Source of the DNA: Bufo bufo
Lineage: Eukaryota > Chordata > Amphibia > Anura > Bufonidae
Assembly (NCBI RefSeq): GCF_905171765.1
Contig: NC_053392.1
Location: forward strand, 411,546,299 to 411,610,298
Length of the DNA stretch: 64,000 nt
Direction of reading: 5' to 3'
Below the pieces are notes generated by a model, which was not told where the DNA came from, searched no databases, and saw only the letters and a program-made list of their open reading frames with translations. Shown in pieces: positions 1 through 10,757 of the stretch (its first letter is position 1; the number at the start of each line of letters is the position of its first letter). The position numbers and the translations under genes are program-made.

Positions 1-1
1 A

Positions 2-340
2 GTAGTATATTATGCCAGGTGCCCATGTCCAAAAATTTATATTGGACTTACTACCCGTGAATTAAAAACACGGGTACGAGAGCATGTAAGAAATATTATT
101 GCCGCCAAGGATGTAGAAAATTGGGAAGATTTAAACCCATTCCAACACATTTTAGGATTTGTCATGCATGCAATCCTAGATTCCTCAAAGTTTAGAGGAA
201 TCGACTGCATTAGAGTAGATTTAAGGGCTGGAAATATATCCAAAAAATTGGCCCAGAAAAAGAGTCGTTGGATCTGGACACTGGGGACTCTTTGTCCCTC
301 GGGTCTCAATGAGAATCTGGGTTTTGCTGCATTTCTCTAA
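2..340 (+). pseudogene. Penelope-like element, GIY-YIG endonuclease end (PLE-1, 5' truncated)
   Basis: An open frame enters from the window edge and ends at a TAA at 338-340. The first residues read VVYYARCPCPKIYIG, followed by TTRELKTRVREH. This is the arrangement of the GIY-YIG nuclease at the C-terminus of Penelope-like elements: a CPC pair, the YIG motif, then the conserved Arg and Glu-His. The last third carries the usual tail with a Trp-Ile-Trp and a Pro-x-Gly-Leu-Asn-Glu motif. In the family this domain nicks target DNA for target-primed reverse transcription. The reverse-transcriptase part lies outside the window, so intactness of the whole element cannot be judged. No stop or frameshift is visible in the part shown. 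Confidence 0.85.
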
Positions 341-562
341 CCATCCAGACCGCCACTGTGGATCACTTGTTTTTAATTATTGTTTTTTAACATTTTCTTC
401 TCTTACTTGTATTTCCAGGTTATAATACCCCCCAAAATGGCCTTGGCCGTTTGAAATAGAAGATCTCACCATCCATGTCCAGAGTGGAACACTTCTTCTT
501 TTCTTTCATAGGATCCGGCTGTATTGTCGTATTAAGCCTTTGATGTCTGGTGTTGTCCTGAC
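341..562. other. PLE-1 3' trailer, no gene
   Basis: AT-rich noncoding sequence between the PLE-1 stop codon and the hAT-1 terminus. I see no ORF or repeat structure in it. It is probably the PLE 3' untranslated region cut off by hAT-1. Confidence 0.4.
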
Positions 563-951
563 TAGAGTTGAGCGGACACCTGGATGTTCGGGTTCGACGG
601 GTTCAGCCGAACTTGACCCCGAACCCGAACCACATTGAAGTCAATGGGGACCCGAACTTTTGAGCACTAAAATGGCTGTAAAAATGTCATGGAAAGGGCT
701 AGTAGGCTGCAAATGCCAGCAAAATGTGGTTAAGAGCATGGCAAGTGCGCTGCAAAAAAAAAGGGCTTGGGATAGGGAAATGACTTTAAATAACATTAAA
801 TACGTAAAAATAAAAAATAATAATCTTGATCTAGGAGGACGAGGTCCATATGGAGTAGGAGGTTGAGGAGGCGGTGGAGGTGGCGGTGTAGGTGGAAGCG
901 GAGGTGGAGGAGGAGGAGGTAGCCTACACAGTTTTTTCGTTTTAAAGATAT
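563..951 (-). other. hAT-1 3' terminal noncoding region
   Basis: It starts with the terminal inverted repeat and a run of degenerate GAACCCGAAC-type subterminal motifs (590-660). A GGA/GGT-rich tract follows at 835-925. No coding potential is seen. The G-rich tract recurs at 2865-2930, so this end has been partly duplicated. Confidence 0.6.
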
Positions 952-1190
952 TTATATTTTTTTAAATTTGGGTACACCCCGAAAGATTGGGAAATATAAC
1001 CTGTGATAACCCCCTCCAGTCGTGCTAAACACACGTTCAGACAATACACTGGCTGCAGGGCAGGACAGAACCTCCAAGGCGTAAAGGGCAAGCTCAGGCC
1101 ATGTGCCCAATTTGGAGACCCAGAAGTTGAAGGTGGCAGACCCATTAGTCAGTACGTGTAGGCGTGTGCATACATACTGTTCCACCATAT
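952..1190 (-). pseudogene. hAT dimerisation-domain fragment, duplicate of the one at 4700-5000
   Basis: The minus strand reads MVEQYVCTRLHVLTNG, then FWVSKLGTWPELALYALEVL and CPAASVLSERVFSTTGG. This is the start of the hAT C-terminal dimerisation domain. It closely matches the frame at 4720-5000 but stops after the SERVFS motif and runs into noncoding sequence. Upstream it is cut at about 1190 by 18S rRNA-like sequence. It is a truncated second copy, too short to function. Confidence 0.8.
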
Positions 1191-1515
1191 TGCACGTCCC
1201 CGTTATGTCCACGATCCAATTGGATATCTTCTCTATCAACTTTCGATGTTCTTTTATGTGCCTACCATGGTGATCACGGGTGGCGGGGATTCAGGGTTCC
1301 AGGCCGGAGAGGGAGCCTGAGAAAGGGATACCACATCCAAGGGAGGTCAATGGATGAAATTAAATGTAATCGAGCGGAAATGTGGGGCAAAGTATTGACG
1401 CATGAGCTTAAAAGTTAAGGAGGGGGCGCGCGGCAATTACCCACTCCCGACTCGGGGAGGTAGTGACGATAAATAACAATACAGGACTCTTAAGATGCCC
1501 TGTTATTGGAATGGT
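1191..1515 (+). pseudogene. 18S rRNA-derived fragment A
   Basis: From about 1192 the sequence follows the 5' third of eukaryotic 18S rRNA. Recognisable blocks are CTATCAACTTTCGATG (1242), GCCTACCATGGTGATCACGG (1260), GGAGAGGGAGCCTGAGAAA (1307), ACCACATCCAAGG (1331), AATTACCCACTCCCGAC (1435) and GGGGAGGTAGTGACGATAAA (1455). The order and spacing are those of the gene except for a foreign AT-rich insert of about 75 bases at 1347-1420. Many substitutions make this a decayed pseudogene rather than working rDNA. It abuts the hAT coding fragment directly at 1190. Confidence 0.85.
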
Positions 1516-1584
1516 TAATAAAAAATAATAGGGAATGTCACTGTGGTATTTTGGATTTGGAAACGTTAGCCAGGAGAGGCCCTG

Positions 1585-1779
1585 CTGCCGCTTTGTTGAC
1601 TCTAGATAATTTCTGCCTGATCGCACGTCCCTGTGACGCCCACCATCCATTTGGATATCTTCTCTATCAACTTTTGATGTTCTTTTCTGAGCCTACCATG
1701 TTGATCACGGTTACTGGCGAATCAGGGTTCCACGCCGGACAGGGAGCGTGAGAAATAGAGACCACACATCCAAGGGAGA
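1585..1779 (+). pseudogene. 18S rRNA-derived fragment B
   Basis: A second, overlapping piece of the same rRNA region. It begins further upstream with GTTGACTCTAGATAA (1595) and CTGATCGCACGTCCC (1617), then repeats the CTATCAACTTTTGATG and CCTACCATG blocks up to ACATCCAAGG. After CCAAGG it enters the same AT-rich insert as fragment A. The insert therefore predates the duplication of A and B. It is more decayed than A. Confidence 0.8.
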
Positions 1780-1806
1780 TAAATTTATGAAAATTTTTTT
1801 TGGATA

Positions 1807-1990
1807 GAGCGGAAATATGGGAAAAGTTATTGAAGCGCAAATGTGGGACAAATTATTAAAGCGCAAATGTGGGACAAATTATTAAAGCGCAAATGTGGGA
1901 CAAATTATTGAAGTGCAAATGTGGGACAAACTATTAAAGAGCAAATGTGTGACAAATTATTGAAGCGCAAATGTGGGACAACTTGTTAAA
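1807..1990 (+). repeat. 26-bp minisatellite, about 7 units
   Basis: Tandem units of AGCGCAAATGTGGGACAAAT plus TATTRA. The first unit (AGCGGAAATATGGG) lies inside the insert that follows 18S fragment B, and a single related unit lies at 1373-1400 after fragment A. The array therefore seems to have expanded from that insert. Confidence 0.85.
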
Positions 1991-2039
1991 GATTAAGCAT
2001 TGAATGAAAGAAGGTGGCGCGAATCAATTAAAGAAGAAT

Positions 2040-2460
2040 TTCTAAAATTTTATTCCCTGTCACCTATGCAGAGCAGGGGTTTATTCACGTCCAAAATTGT
2101 AAAATGTCAACCCAAGAATGTAATAGAAAAATTTGTGAATTTAATTAACCTGTCTACTTGGTAGAGCAGGGGTCTATGACAGAAAAAAATTGTTTACTGT
2201 CACCCGAAAATGTAAAAGAAAAATTAGTGAAATTTATTAAGCTGTCAACTAGGTAGAGGAGGGGTATATTACACCTAAATATTGGTGAATTTCACCTGAA
2301 AATGTAACAGACAAATTAGAGATTTTTTTTACCTGTCTACTAGGTATGGCAGTGGTACATCACACCCAAAAATTGGTGAATTTCACCCGTAAAATGTAAC
2401 AGACAAATTCGTGAATTTTTTTAACCTGTCTACTAGGTATAGCAGTGGTATATCACATCA
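2040..2460 (+). repeat. About 90-bp tandem repeat, 5 degenerate units
   Basis: Units share a block like CCTGTCTACTAGGTA followed by AGCAGTGGTATATCACA and then TGTAACAGACAAATT. Copies start near 2062, 2149, 2240, 2332 and 2425. No coding potential is seen. Confidence 0.75.
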
Positions 2461-2847
2461 AAAAGCAAGCCGAGGTCAAAATCCGAGAGGTAGCGTCAAG
2501 GTTCAGGGAGCAGGCAGAAGAGGTGTCAGGAAGCAGATCAAGGGTCAAATCCAAAGGTAAGCTTAATAACAATAATAATACACAGCCTAAGGGACCAAAA
2601 TCACAGGCAACCTGTAGCCAGCAGGTTGCCTGTATTTATAGTGGGGAGTGAGGATCATGTGACGTGGCCAGCATCACATGACCGACAGACAGACAAGTCG
2701 AGCACCGAGTGATCAGCTCGGAGCTCAAGGCAGAACTAGTAGCAGGGAGCCTCCCAGCTAGCAAAGCTGCCCTGGGAACGAGGCCGAACACAGATCCTCG
2801 CTCCCGAAGCTAAGCAGCAGGTCTGCGGCTAATGGGAGACCGTTACA
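2461..2847 (-). mobile_element. Truncated solo LTR-like fragment
   Basis: Read on the minus strand it opens TGTAACGGTC at 2847. It carries a TATA-like ACTATAAATACAGG near 2630-2645, just after a hairpin (CAGGCAACCTG with its complement). Downstream is the pyrimidine-rich leader typical of Metaviridae LTRs. The 3' end is lost at the junction with the 90-bp repeat, so no target duplication can be shown. The assignment rests on layout only. Confidence 0.45.
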
Positions 2848-2864
2848 GAGAGGAGTTTGAGTTA

Positions 2865-3058
2865 GGAGTTTGAGGAGGCGGTGGACGTAGCGGTGTAGGT
2901 GGAAGCGGCGGTGGAGGAGGACGAGGTAGCCAACACTGGTTTTTGGTTTAATTATTTTTTTTTTTTAATTAGGGTACACTCCAAAAGAGTGTGAAATATC
3001 CAAAATACAAGAATGAGCAATTGCGCTGTAGAATAACAATGGCTGATTAAGGCCGGTA
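2865..3058 (-). repeat. Second copy of the hAT-1 G-rich 3' region
   Basis: A GGA/GGT-rich tract and the sequence after it (GGGTACACTCCAAAAGAGTG) duplicate 841-1000. The two copies flank the rRNA fragments and minisatellites. The copy is interrupted at 3059 by a Tc1 element. Confidence 0.7.
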
Positions 3059-3060
3059 TA

Positions 3061-4674
3061 CAGCCAGGTCCATAAATATTGGGACATCGACACAATTCTA
3101 ACATTTTTGGCTCTATACACCACCACATGAATTTGAAATGAAACGAACAAGATGTGCTTTACCTGCAGACTGTCAGCTTTAATTTGAGGGTATTTACATC
3201 CAAATCAGGTGAACGGTGCAGGAATTACAATAGTTTACATATGTGCCTCCCACTTTTTAAGGGACCAAAAGTAATGGGACAATTGGCTTCTCAGCTGTTC
3301 CATGGCCAGGTGTGTGTTATTCCCTCATTATCCCAATTACAATGAGCAGATAAAAGGTCCAGAGTTCATTTCCAGTCTGCTATTTGCATTTGGAATCTGT
3401 TGCTGTCAACTCTCAAGATGAGATCAAAGGAGCTGTCACTATCAGTGAAGCAAAACATCATTAGGCTGAAAAAACTAAACAAACCCATCAGAGAGATAGC
3501 AAAAACATTAGGCGTGGCCAAAACAACTGTTTGGAGCATTCTTAAAAGCAAGAAATGCACGGGTGAGCTCAGCAACACCAAAAGTCCCGGAAGACCATGG
3601 AAAACAACTGTGGTGGATGACCAAAGAATTATTTCCCTGGTGAAGAAAACGCCACTCACAACAGTTGGCCAGATCAAGAACACTCTCCAGGAAGTAGGTG
3701 TATGTGTGTCAAAGTCAACAATCAAGAGAAGACTTCACCAGAGTGAATACAGAGGGTTCACCACAAGATGTAAACCATTGGTGAGCCTCAAAAACAGGAA
3801 TGCCAGATTAGAGTTTGCCAAACAACATCTAAAAAAGCATTCACAGTTCTGGAACAACATCCTATGGACAGATGAGACCAAGATCAACTTGTACCAAAGT
3901 GATAGGAAGAGAAGAGTATGGAGAAGGAAAGGAACTGCTCATGATCCTAAGTATACCACCTCATCAGTGAAACATGGTGGTACGGCTGCCAATGGAGCTG
4001 CTTCTCTTGTATTTATTGATGATGTGAATGCTGACAAAAGCAGCAGGATGAATTCTGAAGTGTTTCGGGCAATATTATCTGCTCATATTCAGCCAAATGC
4101 TTCAGAACTCATTGGACGGCGCTTCACAGTGCAGATGGACAATGACCCAAAGCATACTGCAAAAGCAACCAAAGAGTTTTTTAAGAGAAAGAAGTGGAAT
4201 GTTATGCAATGGCCTAGTCAATCACCTGACCTGAATCCGATTGAGCATGCATTTCACTTGCTGAAGACAAAACTGAAGGGAAAATGCCCCAAGAACTGAA
4301 GACAGTTGCAGTAGAGGCCTAGAAGAGCATCACCAGGGATGAAACCCAGCGTCTGGTGATGTCTATGCGTTCCAGACTTCAGGCTGTAATTGACTGCAAA
4401 GGATTTGCAACCAAGTATTAAAAAGTGAAAGTTTGATTTATGATTATAATTCTGTCCCATTACTTTTGGTCCCTTGACAAGTGGGAGGCACATATGCAAA
4501 CTGTTGTAATTCCTGCCCTGTTCACCTGATTTGGATGTAAATACCCTCAAATTAAAGTTGACAGTCTGCAGTTAAAGCACATCTTGTTCGTTTCATTTCA
4601 AATCCACTGTGGTGGTGAATAGAGCCAAAAATGTTAGAATTGTGTCGATGTCCCAATATTTATGGACCTGACTG
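3061..4674 (+). mobile_element. Tc1-A, Tc1-like transposon with about 220-bp inverted repeats
   Basis: The ends CAGCCAGGTCCATAAATATT and its complement are flanked by TA at 3059-3060 and 4675-4676. The inverted repeats run from 3061 to about 3282 and from about 4452 to 4674. The element sits in the 3' noncoding part of hAT-1, which resumes at 4677. It contains one decayed transposase gene. Confidence 0.93.
3418..4421 (+). pseudogene. Tc1-like transposase (frameshifted)
   Basis: This is a DD34E transposase of the Tc1/mariner superfamily, which cuts and pastes DNA at TA sites. The ATG at 3418 begins MRSKELSLSVKQNIIRLKK, the first helix-turn-helix of the DNA-binding region. The GRP motif (SPGRPW) follows near residue 60. 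The catalytic residues lie in ILWTDETK, VQMDNDPKHT and [11 protein letters not shown]. Two defects are clear. After SVKHGG about ten residues are missing before AANG, and a small deletion after KCPKN (near 4296) shifts the frame. Beyond the shift, another frame continues with ELKTVAVEA, a stop, and a recognisable C-terminus ending at 4421. The enzyme is dead. Confidence 0.92.
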
Positions 4675-4689
4675 TACATGTCTATTCTG

Positions 4690-7364
4690 CACAAGGTACA
4701 GACAAGTCCTGTGGGATCCATGCCTGGTTCGTTTTAATGAACGTGTGCTTGTCCACATTGGCTGTGGACAGGCGGCTGCGCTTGTCTGTGATAACGCTCC
4801 CTGCCGTGCTAAACACACGTTCAGATAATACACTGGCTGCAGGGCAGGCCAGCACCTCCAAGGCGAAGATGGCAAGCTCAGGCCATGTGCCCAATTGGAG
4901 ACCCAGAAGTTAAAGGGGGCAGACCCGTCATTCAGTATGTGTAGGCGTGTGCACACATACTGCTCCACCATGTTGGTGAAATACTGCCTCCTGCTAAGAC
5001 GTTCCATATCAGCTGGTGGTGCTGGTTGTTGTGAAGTGTTGACAAAGCTTTTCCACATATCGGCCATGCTAACCCTGCCTTTTGAGGTGCTGGTGGTGCC
5101 CCAGCTGCGTTGGCGACCTCTTCCTCGCCCTCTGCCTTCGCCTTGTGCTTCCACTGTCCCCCCGCTGTCAGGTGGGAATGCCACCAGCAGTGAGTCTACC
5201 AGCAGTGAGTCTACCAGCATGCGCTTGTACTCGCGCATGTTACGATCACGCTACAGTGAGGGAATTAAGGACGGTACGTTGTCCTTGTAACGGGGATCCA
5301 GCAGCCTGGCCACCCATTAATCAGCACAAGTTAGAATGTGGGCAACTCAGTGGTCGTTGCGGAGACAATGCAGCATGTAATCGCTCATGTGTGCCAGGCT
5401 GCCCAGAGGCAAAGAAAAGCTGTCCTCTGTGGGAGGTGTATCGTCCAAATTCAGCACATGCGCCAGGCAAGGGGTGTGCGTCAAACCAGCTAGTCCCAGA
5501 GCTGCTACGAGATTTCGCCCATTATCACACACTACCAGGCCGGGCTTCAGGCTTACTGGCACCAACCACTCATCGGTCTGTTGTTCAAGGCCCGTCCACA
5601 GCTCCTGCGCGGTGTGGGGTTTGTCCCCCAAACAGATAAGTTTTAAAACTGCCTGCTGTCGTTTACCCCTGGCTGTGCTGAAGTTGGTGGTGAAGGTGTT
5701 ACATTGACCGGATGAGGAGCCGTTATAGGATGAGGAAGCGGAGTAGGAGGAGGAAGCAATAGGAGGCAAACTGAAGCGCCCTGCAATCCTCGGTGGTGGA
5801 AGGACATGCGCCAAACTGATATCCGCCTCAGGCCCAGCCGCCACTGCATTTACCCAGTGTGCTGTTATGGAGATATAACGTCCCTGACCGTCCTTACTGG
5901 TCCATGTATCCTTAGTGAGGTGCACCTTGCCACAGATGGCGTTGCACAGTGCACACCTGATTTTGTCTCCCACTTGGTTGTGCAGGGAAGGGATGGCTCA
6001 CCTGGAAAAGTAGTGGCGGCTGGGCACAACGTACTGTGGGAGAGCCACCGCCATAAGACCTTTAAAACTCTCTGTCTCCACCAGACGGAATGACAGCATT
6101 TCAAAGGCCAGTAATTTAGAAATGCTTGCATTCAGGGCAAGGGATCGCGGGTGGGTAGGGGGGTACTTCCTCTTCCTCTCCAGTGTTTGGGAGATGGAGA
6201 GCTGAACGCTTCCGTGGGACATTGTGGAGATGCTTGGTGACCCAGGTGGTGGTGTTGCTGGCAGATCCTCTGTTTGTGGGGTAGCAGGTGGCACTGTCAC
6301 TCCAGAGGTGGATGAAGAGGCCGAGACTGCAGCAGAAGAGGAAGCAGGGGGATCCAGATCCCGGTTTTTGAGGTGTCTACTCCACTGCAGCTCGTGCTTT
6401 GCACTTAAATGCCTGGTCATGCATGTTGTGCTCATCTTGAGAACATTTATGCCGCGCTTCAGGCTCTGATTGCACGGCGTGCAAACCACTTGTGTCCTGT
6501 TGTCAGCACATTGTCTGAAGAACTGCCACGCCAGGGAACTCCTTGGAGCTGGCTTTGGTGTGCTCAGTCCCTTGCTGCGGTGGACAGTAGCAGGCGTACT
6601 GTCTAGAGGATGGCCGCTCCGCTTTTGCACCCTGCTCCCTCTTCTGCTGTGCTGGTGGCTCTGTGCGACCACCGCCTCTTTCTCCGAACTAAATAGTTCA
6701 CTCGCATGACCTTGATTCAATGTGGGGTTGAGGACCTCATCGTCCTCCACATCATCTTCCATCCAGTCTTCACCCCTGCCCTCTTTGTCAGTCTGCACAC
6801 TTTTGAAAGCCCCAGCAGTTGGCACCTGTGTTTTGTCATCATCCGAGACATGCTGCGATGGTCCTCCCATGTACTCATCTTGAAACATAAGTGGTTGGGC
6901 ATCGGTGCACTAAATTTCTTCCACTACTGGGTCAGGGATAGGTCGATGGCCCTGGGAAACCCTGCTAACAGAGTCATCAAAAAGCAGAAGAGACTGCTGC
7001 ATGACTTGGGGCTCAGACTGCTTGGCTGATTTGAAGGGGGTGAGGTGAAAGACTGATGGAGAATGGCTGCAGGTGCCAACTTTGATCTTTCAGCAGGAGA
7101 CAATGTGAAGGAACTGGAGGCACTGTCAGCAACCCAATCTACTATCGCCTGTACTTGTTCTGGCCTCACCATTCATAGAGCCGCATTAGGCCCAACCAAA
7201 TACCGCTGCAGGTTCTGTTGCTTACTCGCACCTGAGAAAGGGGTTTCACTTGTGCGTGTAGCTGGCACAGATCGACTACATACTCTCCCTGCAACAGGAG
7301 CTCCACCAGCAGCACCACGACCTGGGCCACATCCCTTATTTGACGCTCTCCTCATATTTCTCAA
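4690..7364 (-). pseudogene. hAT-1 transposase (BED zinc finger, RNase-H-like core, dimerisation domain)
   Basis: On the minus strand, an N-terminal segment (7364-6600) includes NLQRYLVGPNAAL, MVRPEQVQAIVDWVADSASS and an acidic stretch (SDDDKTQVPTAG). A BED finger follows (WQFFRQCADN, CTPCNQSL, TTCMTRHLSAKH; about 6480-6380). The catalytic core has LTKDTWTSKDGQG, VVCDNGRNLVAAL and CLAHVLNL (5930-5440). WVARLLDPRYKDNVPS lies at about 5310-5255. The dimerisation domain (WPELAIFALEVLACPAASV, SERVFSTAG, HTFIKTN) ends near 4690. Defects: a stop after NAAL at 7173, further stops and frameshifts around 6890-6920 and between 5998 and 5973, and a large deletion after HVLNL that removes the RW-motif region. 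It is clearly non-functional. hAT-3 has the same N-terminal segment in intact form. Confidence 0.88.
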
Positions 7365-8537
7365 ATTTAGGATCTTGCCCTAAATGGGTGTTTAATTAAT
7401 AGCAGAATAAAACGACAGTATGTAAAGGTTGTATCTCACACGTACAGGTGCAGACTAGGCCGCAATTAAAGTTTTTTTGTCCAAAATGGGTGTTTTATTA
7501 ATCGAAGAATATAACCACAGTATCTAAAGTGTGTATCTCACAGGTACAGATAAAGACTAAGCCGCAATTTAAGTTTTTTTGTCAAAAATGGTTGTTTTTC
7601 ATATAACTTAATCGACCCACAGTATCTAAAGTGTGTATCTCACACGTACAGATCCAGACTAGGCCGCAATTTAAGTTTTTTTTACCGAAATGGCTGTTTT
7701 TCAAATAAATGAATATAACCACAGTATCTAAAGTGTGTATCTCACAATGACATATGCAGCAAAGGTTGCAAAATTAAATTTTTGGCCCAAAATGGGTGTT
7801 TGTTTATTAACAGAATATGACAACAGTATCTAAACCGTGAATTTCACACATTCTGATGCATCAAGGGCTGTAAAATTGTGTATTTTGCCCAAAAAGGATG
7901 TTTTATTAATAGAAGAATTTAACCACAGTATCTAAAGTGTGTATCTCACACGGACTGATCCAGACTAGGCCGCAATTAAAGTTTTTTGCCCAAAATGGTT
8001 GTTTTTCAAATAACTGAATAGAACCACAGTATGTAAAGGATGTATCTCACACGTCCTGATACAGACTAGGCCGCATTTAAAGTTTTTTTCCCAAAAGTTG
8101 TTGTTTTTCAAATATCTGAATAGAACCACAGTATCTAAAGTGTGTATCTCACAATAACATATGCAGCAAAGGCAGCAAAAAAATTTTTGGGGTTAAAATG
8201 GCTGTTTTTCAAATAACAGAATATGACCACAGTATCTAAAGTGTGTATGTCACACGAATTGATCCAGGTTAGGCCGCAATTTAAGTTTTTTGACCAAAAT
8301 GGCTGTTTTTCAAATAACTGAATATAACCACAGTATATAAAGTGTGTATCTCACAATGACATATGCAGCAAAGGCTGCAAAATTAAGCTTTTGGCCCAAA
8401 ATGGGTGTTTGTTTAATAACAGAATATGAAAGCAGTATCTAAACCTTGAATTTCACACGCTCTTATGCATCAAGGGCTGTAAAATTGTGTATTTTGCCCA
8501 AAAAGGATGTTTTATTAATAGAAGAATATAACCACAG

Positions 8538-9432
8538 TGTCACAGTCGTTACTTCTGGCTGTGACCTTCTGTCTATGCTCTCGCTGCAGCTCCGTTCCTG
8601 TGTGTTGCTTGTGGTTTGTTATGGGTTAACTGCCCTGTGTTCCCATCTGGAGTTAATCCTCTCTGTCTGCTCCATGGGTGTGGCCTCTCTGCTGCACCCA
8701 TGGAACCTGTATATAAAGCTGGGTCAGCTCTCCTGGTGTCTGTTGTCTTGTCCTGCTCCTTGTTTGTACTCACTCTCCCATGCTGCTGACCCATGGGATC
8801 CGTGTTCTGTCTGTGCTCTGTAGGTTTCCTACTTGTTCATTCCCGTCCTCTTTCCTGTGTTTTGTTATCTGTTCTGCCAGTTATGTTTGAGTCACCTTGT
8901 GTATTCATATGTCTCTGTTCAGCAAGCCCTTGCTGCAGAGTGCTATGGGCAAGGCCACGCAGTATACCACTGGTGGAGCTATTCCTTCTCTGCTCATTGC
9001 TACTCCGGTTCCCTTGCGTGAACTCCTGCTTGTGTTTTTAGTTGCCTGCTTGTATTTGCCTGTTTGTTATGTTTGCCTATGTACCGTCGGTACCTTCTGG
9101 TACCTGTTGTCCGTTTGCTCCTGTTGTCACTGTCTAGTTCACGCTCCAGAGTGGACCCTGGCAACTCCCTGCGGCAAAGCCTAACCCTACCATCTGGGGC
9201 CCTAGTGAATACCAGGAGTTGCTTAGTCACGCCCCTCTGGAGTATTACTAGACAGTGGCGCAGTGGGGGTTTTCTTCCCACTGTGCGGACGGTACATAGA
9301 GCTCTCAATTTCCCTGTGTTTCCCTCCTTGGATTCTGTTTGTGCAATAACCTCTGTTGTGACTGTACCGTATTGCTGTATGTTTATTGCTTGACGACGCA
9401 GAGGTCTCTCCTGGGACCCCCAACTCGTGACA
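8538..9432 (+). mobile_element. Solo LTR (family a), 895 bp, duplication CACAG
   Basis: The segment opens TGTCACAG and ends CGTGACA, with TG and CA at its ends. It is flanked by CACAG at 8533-8537 and 9433-9437. Removing it restores the satellite unit ACCACAGTATCTAAAG, seen intact in neighbouring units, so the boundaries are exact. It contains no retroviral gene. A 5-bp duplication with TG...CA ends is the signature of Metaviridae and many retroviral LTRs. Confidence 0.85.
8710..8718 (+). promoter_or_regulatory. TATA box of solo LTR a
   Basis: TATATAAAG lies about 170 bases into the LTR, where the U3/R boundary is expected. Pyrimidine-rich sequence follows. Any activity is inferred. Confidence 0.5.
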
Positions 9433-9799
9433 CACAGTATCTAAAGTGTGTATCTCACACAGACTGATCCAGACTAGGCCGCAATTTAATTTTTTGCCCA
9501 AAATGGCTGTTTTTCAAATAACAGAATATAACCACAGTATCTTAAGTGTGTATCTCACACGTACAGATGCAGACTATGCCGCAATTAAAGTTTTTTGCCC
9601 AAAACTTGCTGTTTTGCAAATAACTGAATATGACAGCAGTATATAACCCTTGAATTTCACACGTGCTGATGCTGAAAGGGCTGTAAAATTGTGTATTTTG
9701 CCAAAAAAGGGTGTTTTTAAAAACCCAGAAAATTATGGCTGTATTTCTAGCTTAAATTGCACACTGACTAATCCTGCAAAGGCACCAGATGTTGGATAT

Positions 9800-10570
9800 T
9801 GCCAAAAATTTATGTTTTTTCAAAGCCAGAAATGTATTAAATTTTTTAAAATCAGTGATACAGTCCTAACCTTAGTATCTGAGGAAAGGGATTTAGGGGT
9901 CATTATTTCAGAAGACTTAAAGGTAGGCAGACAATGTCATAGAGCAGCAGGAAATGATAGCAGAATGCTTGGGTGTATAGGGAGAGGCATTACCAGTAGA
10001 AAGAGGGAGGTGCTCATACCGCCCTACAGAGCACTAATGAGACCTCATTTGGAGTATTGTGCTCAGTACTGGAGACCATATCTCCAGAAGGATATTGATA
10101 CTTTGGAGAGAGTTCAGAGAAGAGATACTAAACTGGTACATGGATTGCAGCATAAAACTTACCAGGAAAGATTAAAAGGACCTTAACATGTATAGCTTGG
10201 AAGAAAGACGAGACAGAGGGGATATGATAGAAACTTTAAAATACATAAAGGGAATCAACAAGGTAAAAGATGAGAGAATATTTAAAAGAAGAAAAACTGC
10301 TACAAGAGGACATAGTTTTAAATTAGAGGGGCTAAGGTTTAAAAGTAATATCAGGAAGTATTACTTTACTGAGAGAGTAGTAGATGCATGGAATAGTCTT
10401 CCTGCAGAAGTGGTAGCTGCAAATACAGTGAAGGAGTTTAAGCATGCATGGGATAGGCATAAGACCATCCTTCATATAAGATAGGGCCAGGGGCCATTCA
10501 TAGGATTCAGTATATTGGGCAGACTAGATGGGCCAAATGGTTCTTATCTGCCGACACATTCTATGTTTTT
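9800..10570 (+). pseudogene. CR1 LINE, 3' end of ORF2 and tail
   Basis: Translation gives the C-terminal region of a CR1-type reverse transcriptase ORF: RDLGVIISEDLKVGRQC, LMRPHLEYCAQYWRPYLQKD, then YSLEERRDRGDMIETLKYIK and FTERVVDAWNSLPAEVV. A frameshift with a stop separates the two halves at 10184-10190. The tail reads GGGCAGACTAGATGGGCC and ends CATTCTATGTTTT, the octamer-type 3' end of CR1. The element is 5' truncated at about 9800, as usual for LINEs, and sits inside the hAT-1 satellite array. It has no catalytic domain left. Confidence 0.9.
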
Positions 10571-10757
10571 AACAATCACAGATGCAGCAAGGGCTGCAAT
10601 ATTAAGTATTTTGCAAAAAAAAAATGTTTTTTTTATAACAGAATATGAAAGCTGTATATAACGATTGAATTTCACATGTGCAGACGCAGCTAGGGCAGTA
10701 AAATAGTGTATTTTGCACAAAAAGGGGTATTTCTAGCTTAAATTGCACACTGACTAA

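Noticed and set aside
3366..3725. 119-codon minus-strand frame
   Set aside because: It is the antisense shadow of the Tc1-A transposase.
8446..9393. Several 80-125-codon frames on both strands
   Set aside because: They lie inside solo LTR a and its flanks and show no domain. LTR boundaries and duplications explain the sequence.
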